Assembly (NCBI GenBank): GCA_964535315.1
Contig: CAZHTS010000014.1
Coordinates: 9,187 to 73,186, forward strand
Origin: CAZHTS01 sp964535315
Lineage (GTDB): Bacteria; Chloroflexota; Anaerolineae; Anaerolineales; Anaerolineaceae
Direction: 5' to 3'
DNA length: 64,000 bases
The notes under the pieces were generated by a model. That model did no database searches. It had not been told where the DNA came from and saw only the letters and a list, made by a program, of their open reading frames with translations. Below, one piece after another: positions 46,129-53,450 of the stretch. Position numbers and translations under genes: made by a program. Every line of letters begins with the position of its first letter. The stretch's first letter is position 1.

Positions 46129-46948
46129 AACAATCTCTACCCTGTTGTTGTTCACCTTCTTTTTGGCAGGCTGCGCAGCCCCAACACCGTCCCCCACCCC
46201 AACCCGGCCGCTCATGAGCGGTAAACTGACCTTTGCAGGTTCCACCACCGTCCAACCGCTGGCCGACCGTCTGGGCCAACAGTTCCAGGCGCAGAACCCG
46301 CAGGTCAGCCTGGAAATTGCCGCCGGCGGCAGCGCCGTGGGCATTAAGGCTATCCACGAAGGTACCGTCGATATCGGCATGGCCTCACGAGCGCTGAAAC
46401 CCGAAGAGCAGGAAGGAATCCAGAGCTACGTCATCGCCCTGGACGTGCTGGCCATCATCGTCAACCCGGACAATCCGGTGAATAACCTGAGCCACACAGA
46501 ACTGAAAAAGATCTACCTGGGTGAGATCCAGAACTGGAAAGAAGTTGGCGGCAAGGATGAAGCCATCGTAGCGGTCACTCGCGATAAAAACTCCGGCTCG
46601 CGCAGTGCATTTGATGAGATTGCGTTGGAAAAGAAAGAGGCCGCCGCCGCAAAGCTAAAAACGGTCATCACTGCCGGCGATATGGCCGCCGAAATCGCCA
46701 AAAACCCGGCTGCCATTGGCTATGTTGGCTTTGGCAATCTGGACAAAACGGTCAAAGTGCTGTCCATTGATAGCATTTCCCCCACGCAGCAAACCATTCG
46801 AAATGGGAACTACAAATTGTTCCGGCCGCTGCTGCTGATGACCGGGCCTTTATCTCAGCCGTTGGCCGATCATTTCATCCAGTATGCCCTGAGCGGCGAA
46901 GGGCAGAAAACCGTCGAGGCGCAGGGCTGGATCCCGGCGACGCCTTGA
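46118..46948 (+). CDS. PstS-like phosphate-binding lipoprotein (third PstS paralogue)
   Basis: A 276-residue lipoprotein with lipobox LAGC (C19), a short Thr/Pro spacer and a PstS-like type II binding domain: LTFAGSTTVQPLADRL, GIKAIHEGTVDIGMASR and SGSRSAFDE, which carries the phosphate-contacting Ser-Gly-Ser. It lacks its own permease. GAGGAG precedes the ATG. The gene overlaps the pseudokinase gene, which suggests that the binding protein and sensor act together at the membrane, a design like PhoU-independent receptors. This is inference. It converges on the HD-GYP gene with a 10-base gap. Confidence 0.85.
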   Translation: MWPKTISTLLLFTFFLAGCAAPTPSPTPTRPLMSGKLTFAGSTTVQPLADRLGQQFQAQNPQVSLEIAAGGSAVGIKAIHEGTVDIGMASRALKPEEQEGIQSYVIALDVLAIIVNPDNPVNNLSHTELKKIYLGEIQNWKEVGGKDEAIVAVTRDKNSGSRSAFDEIALEKKEAAAAKLKTVITAGDMAAEIAKNPAAIGYVGFGNLDKTVKVLSIDSISPTQQTIRNGNYKLFRPLLLMTGPLSQPLADHFIQYALSGEGQKTVEAQGWIPATP

Positions 46949-46958
46949 GCGCCGCTGT

Positions 46959-47564
46959 TCACCAGGTCAGCGGGTAAAGGTCATCCACCATCCAATCTTC
47001 CAGTTCAAAACAGTTGGCGTCTTTTGCCCCGCCGGTGACAAAACGGATGAACGCCGTGGTCAGGCACGGGTCGAAATGCCGCCCGGACTGGTCTTCAAAA
47101 TATTCCACCACGCGACCGCGTTCCCACGCCTGGCGATAACAGCGACCCGAATGCAGGGCGTCCCATACATCCGCCAGAGCGCACAGGCGCGCCTCCAACG
47201 GAATGTCCTCTCCCTGCAAGCGACGCGGATACCCGCTGCCATCCCATTTTTCATGATGCCCGTATGGAATGGTCAGCACCTGCCGGGCGCAGCCAAAGGA
47301 TGCCAGCCATTCATAACCGTATACCGGGTGCATCTGAATACAGCGCAACTCGTCTTGCGTCAGTTGGGTGGGCTTGAGCAAAATTGCCTCCGGAATGGCA
47401 ATCTTCCCCAGGTCATGCAGCAACGCTCCCTGGTAGATCAGGCGCACGGTTTGATCTTCCAGACCGTACCAACGTGCAAAAGAGACTGTCAGGGCCGCCA
47501 CCCGGCGAGAATGCCAGCTCAACTGCACCCCTCCATATTCCAATACCCGCGCCAATCCAAACAT
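46959..47564 (-). CDS. HD-GYP domain phosphodiesterase
   Basis: A 201-residue single-domain HD-GYP protein: HSRRVAALTVSFARW near the start, ALLHDLGKIAIPEAIL with the HD metal ligands, HHEKWDGSGYPRRLQG containing the GYP motif, and ADVWDALHSGRCYR. Family members hydrolyse cyclic di-GMP or related dinucleotides. There is no fused sensor or response-regulator domain, so it needs a partner or acts as a housekeeping enzyme. AGGAG precedes the ATG by about 9 bases. It diverges from the PHO-box-controlled operon at 47792. Confidence 0.87.
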   Translation of the reverse strand: MFGLARVLEYGGVQLSWHSRRVAALTVSFARWYGLEDQTVRLIYQGALLHDLGKIAIPEAILLKPTQLTQDELRCIQMHPVYGYEWLASFGCARQVLTIPYGHHEKWDGSGYPRRLQGEDIPLEARLCALADVWDALHSGRCYRQAWERGRVVEYFEDQSGRHFDPCLTTAFIRFVTGGAKDANCFELEDWMVDDLYPLTW

Positions 47565-47678
47565 GCATTTTGCTCCTGGGCTTCGATTTTTTTACAACCG
47601 ATTCGATGAGAACGCCGCTAAAAATACACTGCAAACTGTTCCATACAAACGATCTCTCGCAACCCCATCCATGATGAT

Positions 47679-47700
47679 GCAAAAAGCATGCCATTTTTGC
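47679..47700. repeat. Short inverted repeat in the divergent promoter region
   Basis: GCAAAAA (47679-47685) and TTTTTGC (47694-47700) form a 7-base stem with an 8-base loop, overlapping the first PHO-box-like hexamer. Its role is unknown; it may be an operator or a chance hairpin in an AT-rich gap. Confidence 0.35.
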
Positions 47701-47749
47701 TAAACCTTTAACAAACCTTAACAGCCCATTAAAGCTGAAATGGTATAGT
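47696..47749 (+). promoter_or_regulatory. PHO-box-like promoter: four hexamers at 11-base spacing plus -10
   Basis: Hexamers TTTGCT (47696), TTTAAC (47707), TTAACA (47718) and TTAAAG (47729), each 11 bases apart, then 9 bases and TATAGT (47744). The spacing equals that upstream of pstS at 55491. The controlled gene at 47792 begins 42 bases downstream. Confidence 0.8.
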
Positions 47750-47791
47750 AGGATACACAAGATCAAAATTGGCGAGTTTTAAAAGAAGGTT

Positions 47792-48997
47792 ATGAACAGC
47801 CCAAAACGCAACTGGATCCTATATGGATTATACAATGTATCAAGCATTATCATCTTTGTGGTTGCTCTAATTTTTCCGGCTGTGCGGTATCAAATCGCCC
47901 CTGCCCCGCTACGCGATTTTTTTCTGCCACCGCCGGCGCCTGTCATTGTTCCGTTACTCTACTCCACCGAAAAAGAAGCCTGGCTGAAGCAGGCCATTAA
48001 AGATTTTGAAGCCAGTGGGGCACGCAGCGAAGGGCACCCCATAAGAATCGAGCCCAAAGAAATGGGCTCGCGCGAGATGTATCTTTCCATCTTAAACGGA
48101 AAAGAAAAGCCGGTGCTCATCAGCCCGGCCAGTTCACTGCAAGTTAACCTGTTACAAGAACTTTCCACAAACAAATTCAGCCGCCCGCTTATTTCCAATA
48201 CCGGTCGCCCGGCATGCCAGTCTGTTCTTACCACCCCCCTCGTTCTGGTTGCCTGGCGCGAACGCGCCGCCATCGTATGGGAAAATGTCCCGCGAGAACA
48301 ATTGTGGCGTCAACTCCATCAAGCAACGGTCAACCCAAAGGGTTGGGGCGAATACGGGCATCCTGAATGGGGGTTTGTAAAATTCGGCCACACAAACCCG
48401 CTCACTTCGAACAGCGGATTAATGACCATCTTGTTGATGGCGGATGAATACTTCGGAGCAGCAAAGCCGTTAACCACAACAAACATCCTTGCCGATTCGG
48501 AATTCAAAACCTGGTTTATCGACATCGAAAATACCATTGCTTCCTTCGGCGATAGCACCGGCACCTACATGAAAGACATGGTAGCTTATGGCCCCAGCGT
48601 TTACGACGTGATTGCCGTGTATGAAGCGACCGCTATCGAACAGGCAGACAATGCGGTTGGGCGTTACGGAGAATTACGCGTATATTATCCCACTCGCACC
48701 ATTTTGAGTGATCACCCATTTTGCATTTTAAATGCCGAGTGGGTCACAAACGAACAAACCCAAGCCGCTCAAATTTTTGTCGACTATCTGCTCAGTAAAC
48801 CGGCACAAGAGAAAGCATTGCTCGAATATGGTTTTCGGCCTGTGGATGCAAGTATTCCACTCGATCAGCCCGGCAGTCCGTTAAACCGTTATGCCACTAA
48901 TGGGTTAAAAATTCAATTACCGCCTCAGATAACGCTCCCGCCAGGAGATGTGCTGAACACACTCTTGGAATTCTGGGATCGCAACGTTCAACGTTAG
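47792..48997 (+). CDS. Membrane-anchored substrate-binding protein (SBP_bac_11-like)
   Basis: A 401-residue protein with an N-terminal membrane helix (residues 10-32), a Pro-rich neck and a binding domain from about residue 50. It is homologous to the N-terminal part of the next protein: shared HPEWGFVKFGHT, DHPFCILNAEWVT and YGFRPVDASIPL. The fold is a type II periplasmic binding domain (SBP_bac_11-like), known from VWA-containing receptor proteins; the ligand is unknown. Ribosome site GAAGG before the ATG. It is controlled by the PHO-box-like promoter and starts a three-gene operon. Confidence 0.75.
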   Translation: MNSPKRNWILYGLYNVSSIIIFVVALIFPAVRYQIAPAPLRDFFLPPPAPVIVPLLYSTEKEAWLKQAIKDFEASGARSEGHPIRIEPKEMGSREMYLSILNGKEKPVLISPASSLQVNLLQELSTNKFSRPLISNTGRPACQSVLTTPLVLVAWRERAAIVWENVPREQLWRQLHQATVNPKGWGEYGHPEWGFVKFGHTNPLTSNSGLMTILLMADEYFGAAKPLTTTNILADSEFKTWFIDIENTIASFGDSTGTYMKDMVAYGPSVYDVIAVYEATAIEQADNAVGRYGELRVYYPTRTILSDHPFCILNAEWVTNEQTQAAQIFVDYLLSKPAQEKALLEYGFRPVDASIPLDQPGSPLNRYATNGLKIQLPPQITLPPGDVLNTLLEFWDRNVQR

Positions 48998-49013
48998 TAG
49001 AGGATAGCGACCA

Positions 49014-50696
49014 ATGCATATTATTTGCTTCAAACGCTTTCTTTCGTCATTGCTTATCACCTCTTTATTACTTTCCGGTTGCTCCACCTTGCAAGGTATT
49101 GGGAGAGGACAAAAGAAAATTACCATCCAGATCGTCTACGGCTCCGAAAAACAGGAATGGTTACAGCCGCTAACGGCTGCATTTAACGAAACACATTCTC
49201 AAACTCCCGATGGAGCGCTCATCGAGGTACAGGCTACTGCGATGGGTTCGATAGAATCCATCGAGCAAATTTTGGCCGGTCATCTTCAGCCCACTGTTTG
49301 GAGCCCTGCATCCTCGCTATATATCCCTATCGCCAACTCAGAATGGCGCAAAAGCCACAGCGATGACCTGATCAATGGAACACCCAAAGACTTGGTGCTC
49401 AGCCCGGTCGTCATTGCCATGTGGAAGCCCATGGCAGAAGCGCTTGGCTGGCCTGATAAAGCCATCGGTTGGAGCGACATTGCCAGATTAGCAACGGTCA
49501 ATGAAGGCTGGAAGGAATTCGGATATCCAGAATGGGGCGACTTCAAATTTGGGCACACCCATCCTGATTTTAGCAACAGCGGCATTGTTGCCGTGATCGC
49601 ACAGGCTTACGCCGGCAGCGAAAAACAGCGCGATCTCACCATTGAAGATCTCAAAAAGGATGGGGTTCGCGATTTCATGGCTAACGTACAAACAAGTATC
49701 ATTCATTACGGTACAAGCACCGGTTTCTTTGCCGAGCGCATGTTTGAACGTGGCCCCTCTTACCTGAGCGCTGCTGTTTTATATGAAAACCTGGTAATCA
49801 GCCAGGAAAACAAACGTCTGGCAGGCAGTAGTTCGCAACTGGCCGTAACAGCCATCTATCCCAAAGAGGGTACCTTTTGGGCCAATCATCCTTACATCAT
49901 GCTTAATGCCCCCTGGGTTACTCCAGACCAACGCCAGGCCGCTGAGATTTTTCAAAACTATTTACTCGCCAGACCACAACAGGTGCGCGCAATTGAGTTG
50001 GGTTTCCGTCCCGCTGACCCGGCAATTCCCCTGACCGCTCCATTAGACGCCCAACATGGTGTGGACCCCAAACAGCCCCACACAATCCTCCAGATTCCTA
50101 AAACAGAGGTTATCTACGCTATCCAAGAATTATGGAAAGAGGTCAAAAAACCGGTTGACCTGGTAGCGGTTATTGACACATCAGGCAGCATGAAAGGCGA
50201 CAAAATTAGTTCCGCGCGTGTCAGTTTGCTTGACTTCATGAAGCGGTTGAGCGATCGCGATCGGTTGGGTATTATTACCTTCAATGATACCCCAATCGTT
50301 TTGAGCGCACTCTCTCCTCTGGGTAAAAATCGCCTGGAGCTTAGCCGGCGTGTTTCCGCCATTTCCGAGGCAGGGAATACCAGTTTGTACGACGCGACCG
50401 ATATGGCCTACCGGCATTTACTTGAAAATGGAGACCCGAATCATATTCGCGCCGTAGTAGTGCTCAGTGATGGAAAAGATACCGCTTCCCTGACCGATTT
50501 ACAAAACATCATCAGGCAAATCGGCGTCAATAGCGAAGAAGGCGGCAATGCCATCAAAGTATTCACTATCGCATATGGCAGCGATGCGGACACACAGGTG
50601 CTCCGGGATTTATCCGAGACCACCGGAGGAAAAATGTTCGAGAGCAGACCCGACACTATCCAACAAATCTATGCTGAAATTGCCACTTTCTTTTAA
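49014..50696 (+). CDS. Lipoprotein with substrate-binding domain fused to a VWA domain
   Basis: A 560-residue lipoprotein: lipobox LSGC (C23), a binding domain (about 35-375) paralogous to the upstream protein, and a von Willebrand factor A domain (381-560). The MIDAS motif is complete: D388, S390 and S392 (DTSGSMKG), T456 and D486 (VLSDGKD). VWA domains bind protein partners through a metal ion, so the protein may link ligand binding to a partner on the cell surface. It starts 16 bases after the previous gene. The combination is known in databases as a substrate-binding and VWA protein of unknown function. Confidence 0.8.
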   Translation: MHIICFKRFLSSLLITSLLLSGCSTLQGIGRGQKKITIQIVYGSEKQEWLQPLTAAFNETHSQTPDGALIEVQATAMGSIESIEQILAGHLQPTVWSPASSLYIPIANSEWRKSHSDDLINGTPKDLVLSPVVIAMWKPMAEALGWPDKAIGWSDIARLATVNEGWKEFGYPEWGDFKFGHTHPDFSNSGIVAVIAQAYAGSEKQRDLTIEDLKKDGVRDFMANVQTSIIHYGTSTGFFAERMFERGPSYLSAAVLYENLVISQENKRLAGSSSQLAVTAIYPKEGTFWANHPYIMLNAPWVTPDQRQAAEIFQNYLLARPQQVRAIELGFRPADPAIPLTAPLDAQHGVDPKQPHTILQIPKTEVIYAIQELWKEVKKPVDLVAVIDTSGSMKGDKISSARVSLLDFMKRLSDRDRLGIITFNDTPIVLSALSPLGKNRLELSRRVSAISEAGNTSLYDATDMAYRHLLENGDPNHIRAVVVLSDGKDTASLTDLQNIIRQIGVNSEEGGNAIKVFTIAYGSDADTQVLRDLSETTGGKMFESRPDTIQQIYAEIATFF

Positions 50697-50699
50697 TCG

Positions 50700-51428
50700 A
50701 TGTCTATGCGCTCACTTTGGATAATTGCCCTGTTTAACCCACTCAATTTGCTGATGCTGGTCAGCGCGATCATCTCCGGCCTGCTTTCTGCCTGGTGGAT
50801 GCTCCCTGCCGGCCTGGTCTTATGGCTGATCATGGTGCTTGGCATCGCTCTTGATCCGGCCTTACGCATCAACCAGGCCATCCGTAAACGGCAAGCCCTT
50901 ACCCCGCGATTCCAGACTGCCTTCACACAAATTGAACGCAGCCAGATCAGGTTATTCAATATGTTTGCCGCCGCCAATTACCGCACCCGGAGTGCTATGC
51001 GCCCCATACAAGATGCCTTCAACGAGTTGGTCGAAGAAGTTTATCAACTTTGCCAGCGGATGACGCCGTTGGAAAATTATCGCATCATTACCGATAACTC
51101 CAGCACCTTACAGAGTGATCTCAACTGGCTAGATCGACAAATCGCCCAGACCGAAGATCCACGCGCCAAAGATGAATATCAACATGCAAAACAGGCTCTC
51201 CAGACCCGCTTCGACAAACAAAAAAAAGTTTCTACCTCACTGGAACGGTTAGATGCGCAGCTCACCGGCTTGAACAACACACTACAAGGTTTTCTGGCAG
51301 AGGTCGTACGAATTCAATCGATGGGTGTAAAAAAGGCGGGCGTCGACGTTGACAATCTGGTACAAACCATCCGGCTGGAAGTGAACCAGATCAAACACTT
51401 CGACCAGGAAAACCCGGCAAATGATTAA
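50700..51428 (+). CDS. Two-helix membrane protein with long coiled coil
   Basis: A 242-residue protein: two closely spaced membrane helices (about 8-30 and 33-55), then a cytoplasmic part that is mostly helical and charged, with heptad-like spacing from about residue 95 to 235. I do not recognise a named family. It starts 3 bases after the VWA gene without an obvious ribosome site, so it is probably translated by coupling. As the third gene of the PHO-box-controlled operon it may connect the external VWA/binding proteins to the inside of the cell; that is inference. Confidence 0.6.
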   Translation: MSMRSLWIIALFNPLNLLMLVSAIISGLLSAWWMLPAGLVLWLIMVLGIALDPALRINQAIRKRQALTPRFQTAFTQIERSQIRLFNMFAAANYRTRSAMRPIQDAFNELVEEVYQLCQRMTPLENYRIITDNSSTLQSDLNWLDRQIAQTEDPRAKDEYQHAKQALQTRFDKQKKVSTSLERLDAQLTGLNNTLQGFLAEVVRIQSMGVKKAGVDVDNLVQTIRLEVNQIKHFDQENPAND

Positions 51429-51498
51429 CGTTACGAGGATGTAATTTGCCAGTATCAATGAGGCTCGAAACACGCACAACACAAAACCAAGAATCGAG

Positions 51499-51504
51499 TA
51501 GAAT
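51499..51504 (+). promoter_or_regulatory. Candidate -10 (TANNNT) element of a leaderless promoter
   Basis: TAGAAT lies 7 bases before the ATG at 51512, and no Shine-Dalgarno site is present. Compatible with leaderless transcription of the GT4-phoB-phoR operon. Confidence 0.4.
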
Positions 51505-51511
51505 CAGTGGT

Positions 51512-52735
51512 ATGCACATTCTGCTGATCCACCAGGCCTTCGCCGCGTTGGACGAGGCTGGCGGCACTCGTCACTACGAAATGGCACGCTACCTTTGCCG
51601 GCGCGGCCACCGCGTGACCATCATCACCAGCCCGGTCAGTTACCTGACCGGCAAACGTCGCAATTCCCCATCGGGCTGGATCGAAAGCGAGCAACCCGAA
51701 CCGGGCATCACCATCTTACGCACCTATACCTACGCTGCCCTGCACCGCAGTTTTGTGCACCGCGTGTTCAGCTTTATCAGCTTTATGATCTCTTCGTTCC
51801 TGGCCGGGTTGGGCGTTCGCCAGGTAGACCTGGTATGGGGCACCTCGCCGCCCATCTTTCAGGGCGTCACTGCCTGGCTGCTGGCCCGGCTTAAACGCGC
51901 TCCCCTGCTGTTTGAGGTGCGCGACCTGTGGCCGGCGTTTGCCATCGCCGTGGGCGTGCTGCGCAATCCGCTGTTGATTCGCGCCTCGCTCTGGCTGGAA
52001 CGCTTCCTGTACCGCCACGCCGACCGGGTGATGGTCAATTCGCCGGGCTTCATCGCCCACGTTACCGGGCGCGGCGCCCGCAGAGTAGAGCTAATCGCCA
52101 ACGGCGCCGACGTCGATCTGTTCGTTGCCACGCAGCATACGACAGATTGCCGCCAACAACACGGTCTGGACGGCAAGTTCGTCGTCCTGTACGCCGGCGC
52201 CCACGGCATGTCCAACGATCTGGGCGTGGTATTGCAGGCCGCCGGACAGTTGCGCCAGCAAAAAGATATCGCCATCGTCCTGGTCGGCGACGGCAAAGAG
52301 AAGCCTGCCTTGCAGGCCGAGGCCCAGGCAATGGGGCTGGAAAACGTGCTTTTCTGGCCTCCGGTCGCCAAAACCGGCATCCCGGCTGTCCTGGCCGCCG
52401 CAGACGCCTGCCTGGGTATCCTCAAACCACTTGAACTGTACAAGACCACTTACCCCAACAAGATCTTTGATTATATGGCCGCCGGCAAGCCGGTCGTCCT
52501 GGCCATCGATGGTGTCATCCGCCAGGTGGTCGAAGACGCTCAGGCGGGCATTTTCGTGCCGCCGGGCGACGCCACAGCCATGGCCGAAGCCATCCGGTCG
52601 CTGGCCGCCCACCCTGAGCAGGCCAGGCAGATGGGTCTTGCTGGACGAGAATACGTTTCCCGGCACTTTAACCGCGCCGGGTTGACCGAAAAACTGGCCC
52701 TGCTGGTCGAAGATATGCGGAGCGCTCATGGCTGA
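51512..52735 (+). CDS. Glycosyltransferase family 4 (WbuB/GT-B type)
   Basis: A 407-residue GT-B enzyme. HILLIHQAFAALDEAGGTRH at the start, VWGTSPPIFQGVTAW, EVRDLWPAFAI, then NGADVDLF, VVLYAGAHGMSNDL and the C-terminal PNKIFDYMAAGKPVVL are WbuB/GT4 blocks. It should add a sugar such as N-acetylfucosamine-type residues to a lipid-linked chain. It overlaps phoB by 8 bases, an unusual partner, so it may be read with the phosphate-signalling genes. The start at 51512 is chosen because an upstream in-frame ATG at 51446 overlaps no ribosome site and adds a polar tail not expected in GT4 enzymes. Confidence 0.85.
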   Translation: MHILLIHQAFAALDEAGGTRHYEMARYLCRRGHRVTIITSPVSYLTGKRRNSPSGWIESEQPEPGITILRTYTYAALHRSFVHRVFSFISFMISSFLAGLGVRQVDLVWGTSPPIFQGVTAWLLARLKRAPLLFEVRDLWPAFAIAVGVLRNPLLIRASLWLERFLYRHADRVMVNSPGFIAHVTGRGARRVELIANGADVDLFVATQHTTDCRQQHGLDGKFVVLYAGAHGMSNDLGVVLQAAGQLRQQKDIAIVLVGDGKEKPALQAEAQAMGLENVLFWPPVAKTGIPAVLAAADACLGILKPLELYKTTYPNKIFDYMAAGKPVVLAIDGVIRQVVEDAQAGIFVPPGDATAMAEAIRSLAAHPEQARQMGLAGREYVSRHFNRAGLTEKLALLVEDMRSAHG

Positions 52736-53447
52736 AAAAATTTTAATCGTTGAAGATGAGGTATCCCTGCAAGAAACGCTGGCCTACAACCTCAAACGGC
52801 AGGGGTATGAGGTCGAAACCGCCGGCGACGGCCAGGCGGCGTTGGAAGCCGCCCGCCAATCGCCCCCCGACCTGATCCTGCTGGACATCATGTTACCGGG
52901 TATCGACGGTTTTGAAGTCTGCCGCATTTTGCGCCAGGAGATGAACACGCCGGTACTCATGCTCACCGCCCGCGACGACGAGATCGACCGCGTCGTCGGG
53001 TTGGAAGTCGGCGCCGACGATTATCTGACCAAACCGTTCAGCATGCGTGAACTGATGGCGCGCATCAAGGCCATGCTGCGCCGGGTGCGTATGATCCGCG
53101 ACGAAGTCACCACGGCTGCCGCCAGCCAGCCCGCCGTCCTCGCCAACCAGACGCTCACCTTTGACGACCTGGCGCTCGATCTGACTCGCCGCGAGGTGCG
53201 TCTGAACGGCCGCCCGCTGCCGCTCAAACCCAAAGAATTTGAATTGCTCGTCTTTCTGGCGCAGCATCGCGGCCACGCCCTGTCACGCGAATACATCCTC
53301 GAACACGTCTGGGGCTGGGAATACACCGGGGATAGCCGCACGGTCGATGTACACGTCCGCTGGCTGCGCGAAAAGATCGAACCCGACCCGGCCGAACCGC
53401 GCCGCATCATCACCGTGCGCGGCGCCGGCTATCGCTTCGAGGGCTAA
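52728..53447 (+). CDS. phoB: OmpR/PhoB-family response regulator
   Basis: A 239-residue regulator: receiver domain (1-120) with acidic pocket E9/D10, phospho-acceptor D53 (LLDIMLPG) and K103 region (LTKPFSM), and a winged-helix DNA-binding domain (140-239) of the Trans_reg_C type (REYILEHVWGWEYTGDSRTV). It overlaps the GT4 gene and is 3 bases before the kinase. By proximity to pstS-C-A-B it is almost certainly PhoB and the likely binder of the three PHO-box-like sites. That match is inference. Confidence 0.9.
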   Translation: MAEKILIVEDEVSLQETLAYNLKRQGYEVETAGDGQAALEAARQSPPDLILLDIMLPGIDGFEVCRILRQEMNTPVLMLTARDDEIDRVVGLEVGADDYLTKPFSMRELMARIKAMLRRVRMIRDEVTTAAASQPAVLANQTLTFDDLALDLTRREVRLNGRPLPLKPKEFELLVFLAQHRGHALSREYILEHVWGWEYTGDSRTVDVHVRWLREKIEPDPAEPRRIITVRGAGYRFEG

Positions 53448-53450
53448 TCC

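Noticed and set aside
51418..51440. TTAACG near the end of the coiled-coil protein gene, considered as another PHO box
   Set aside because: No further hexamers occur at 11-base spacing and the distance to the -10 at 51499 does not match the other sites.
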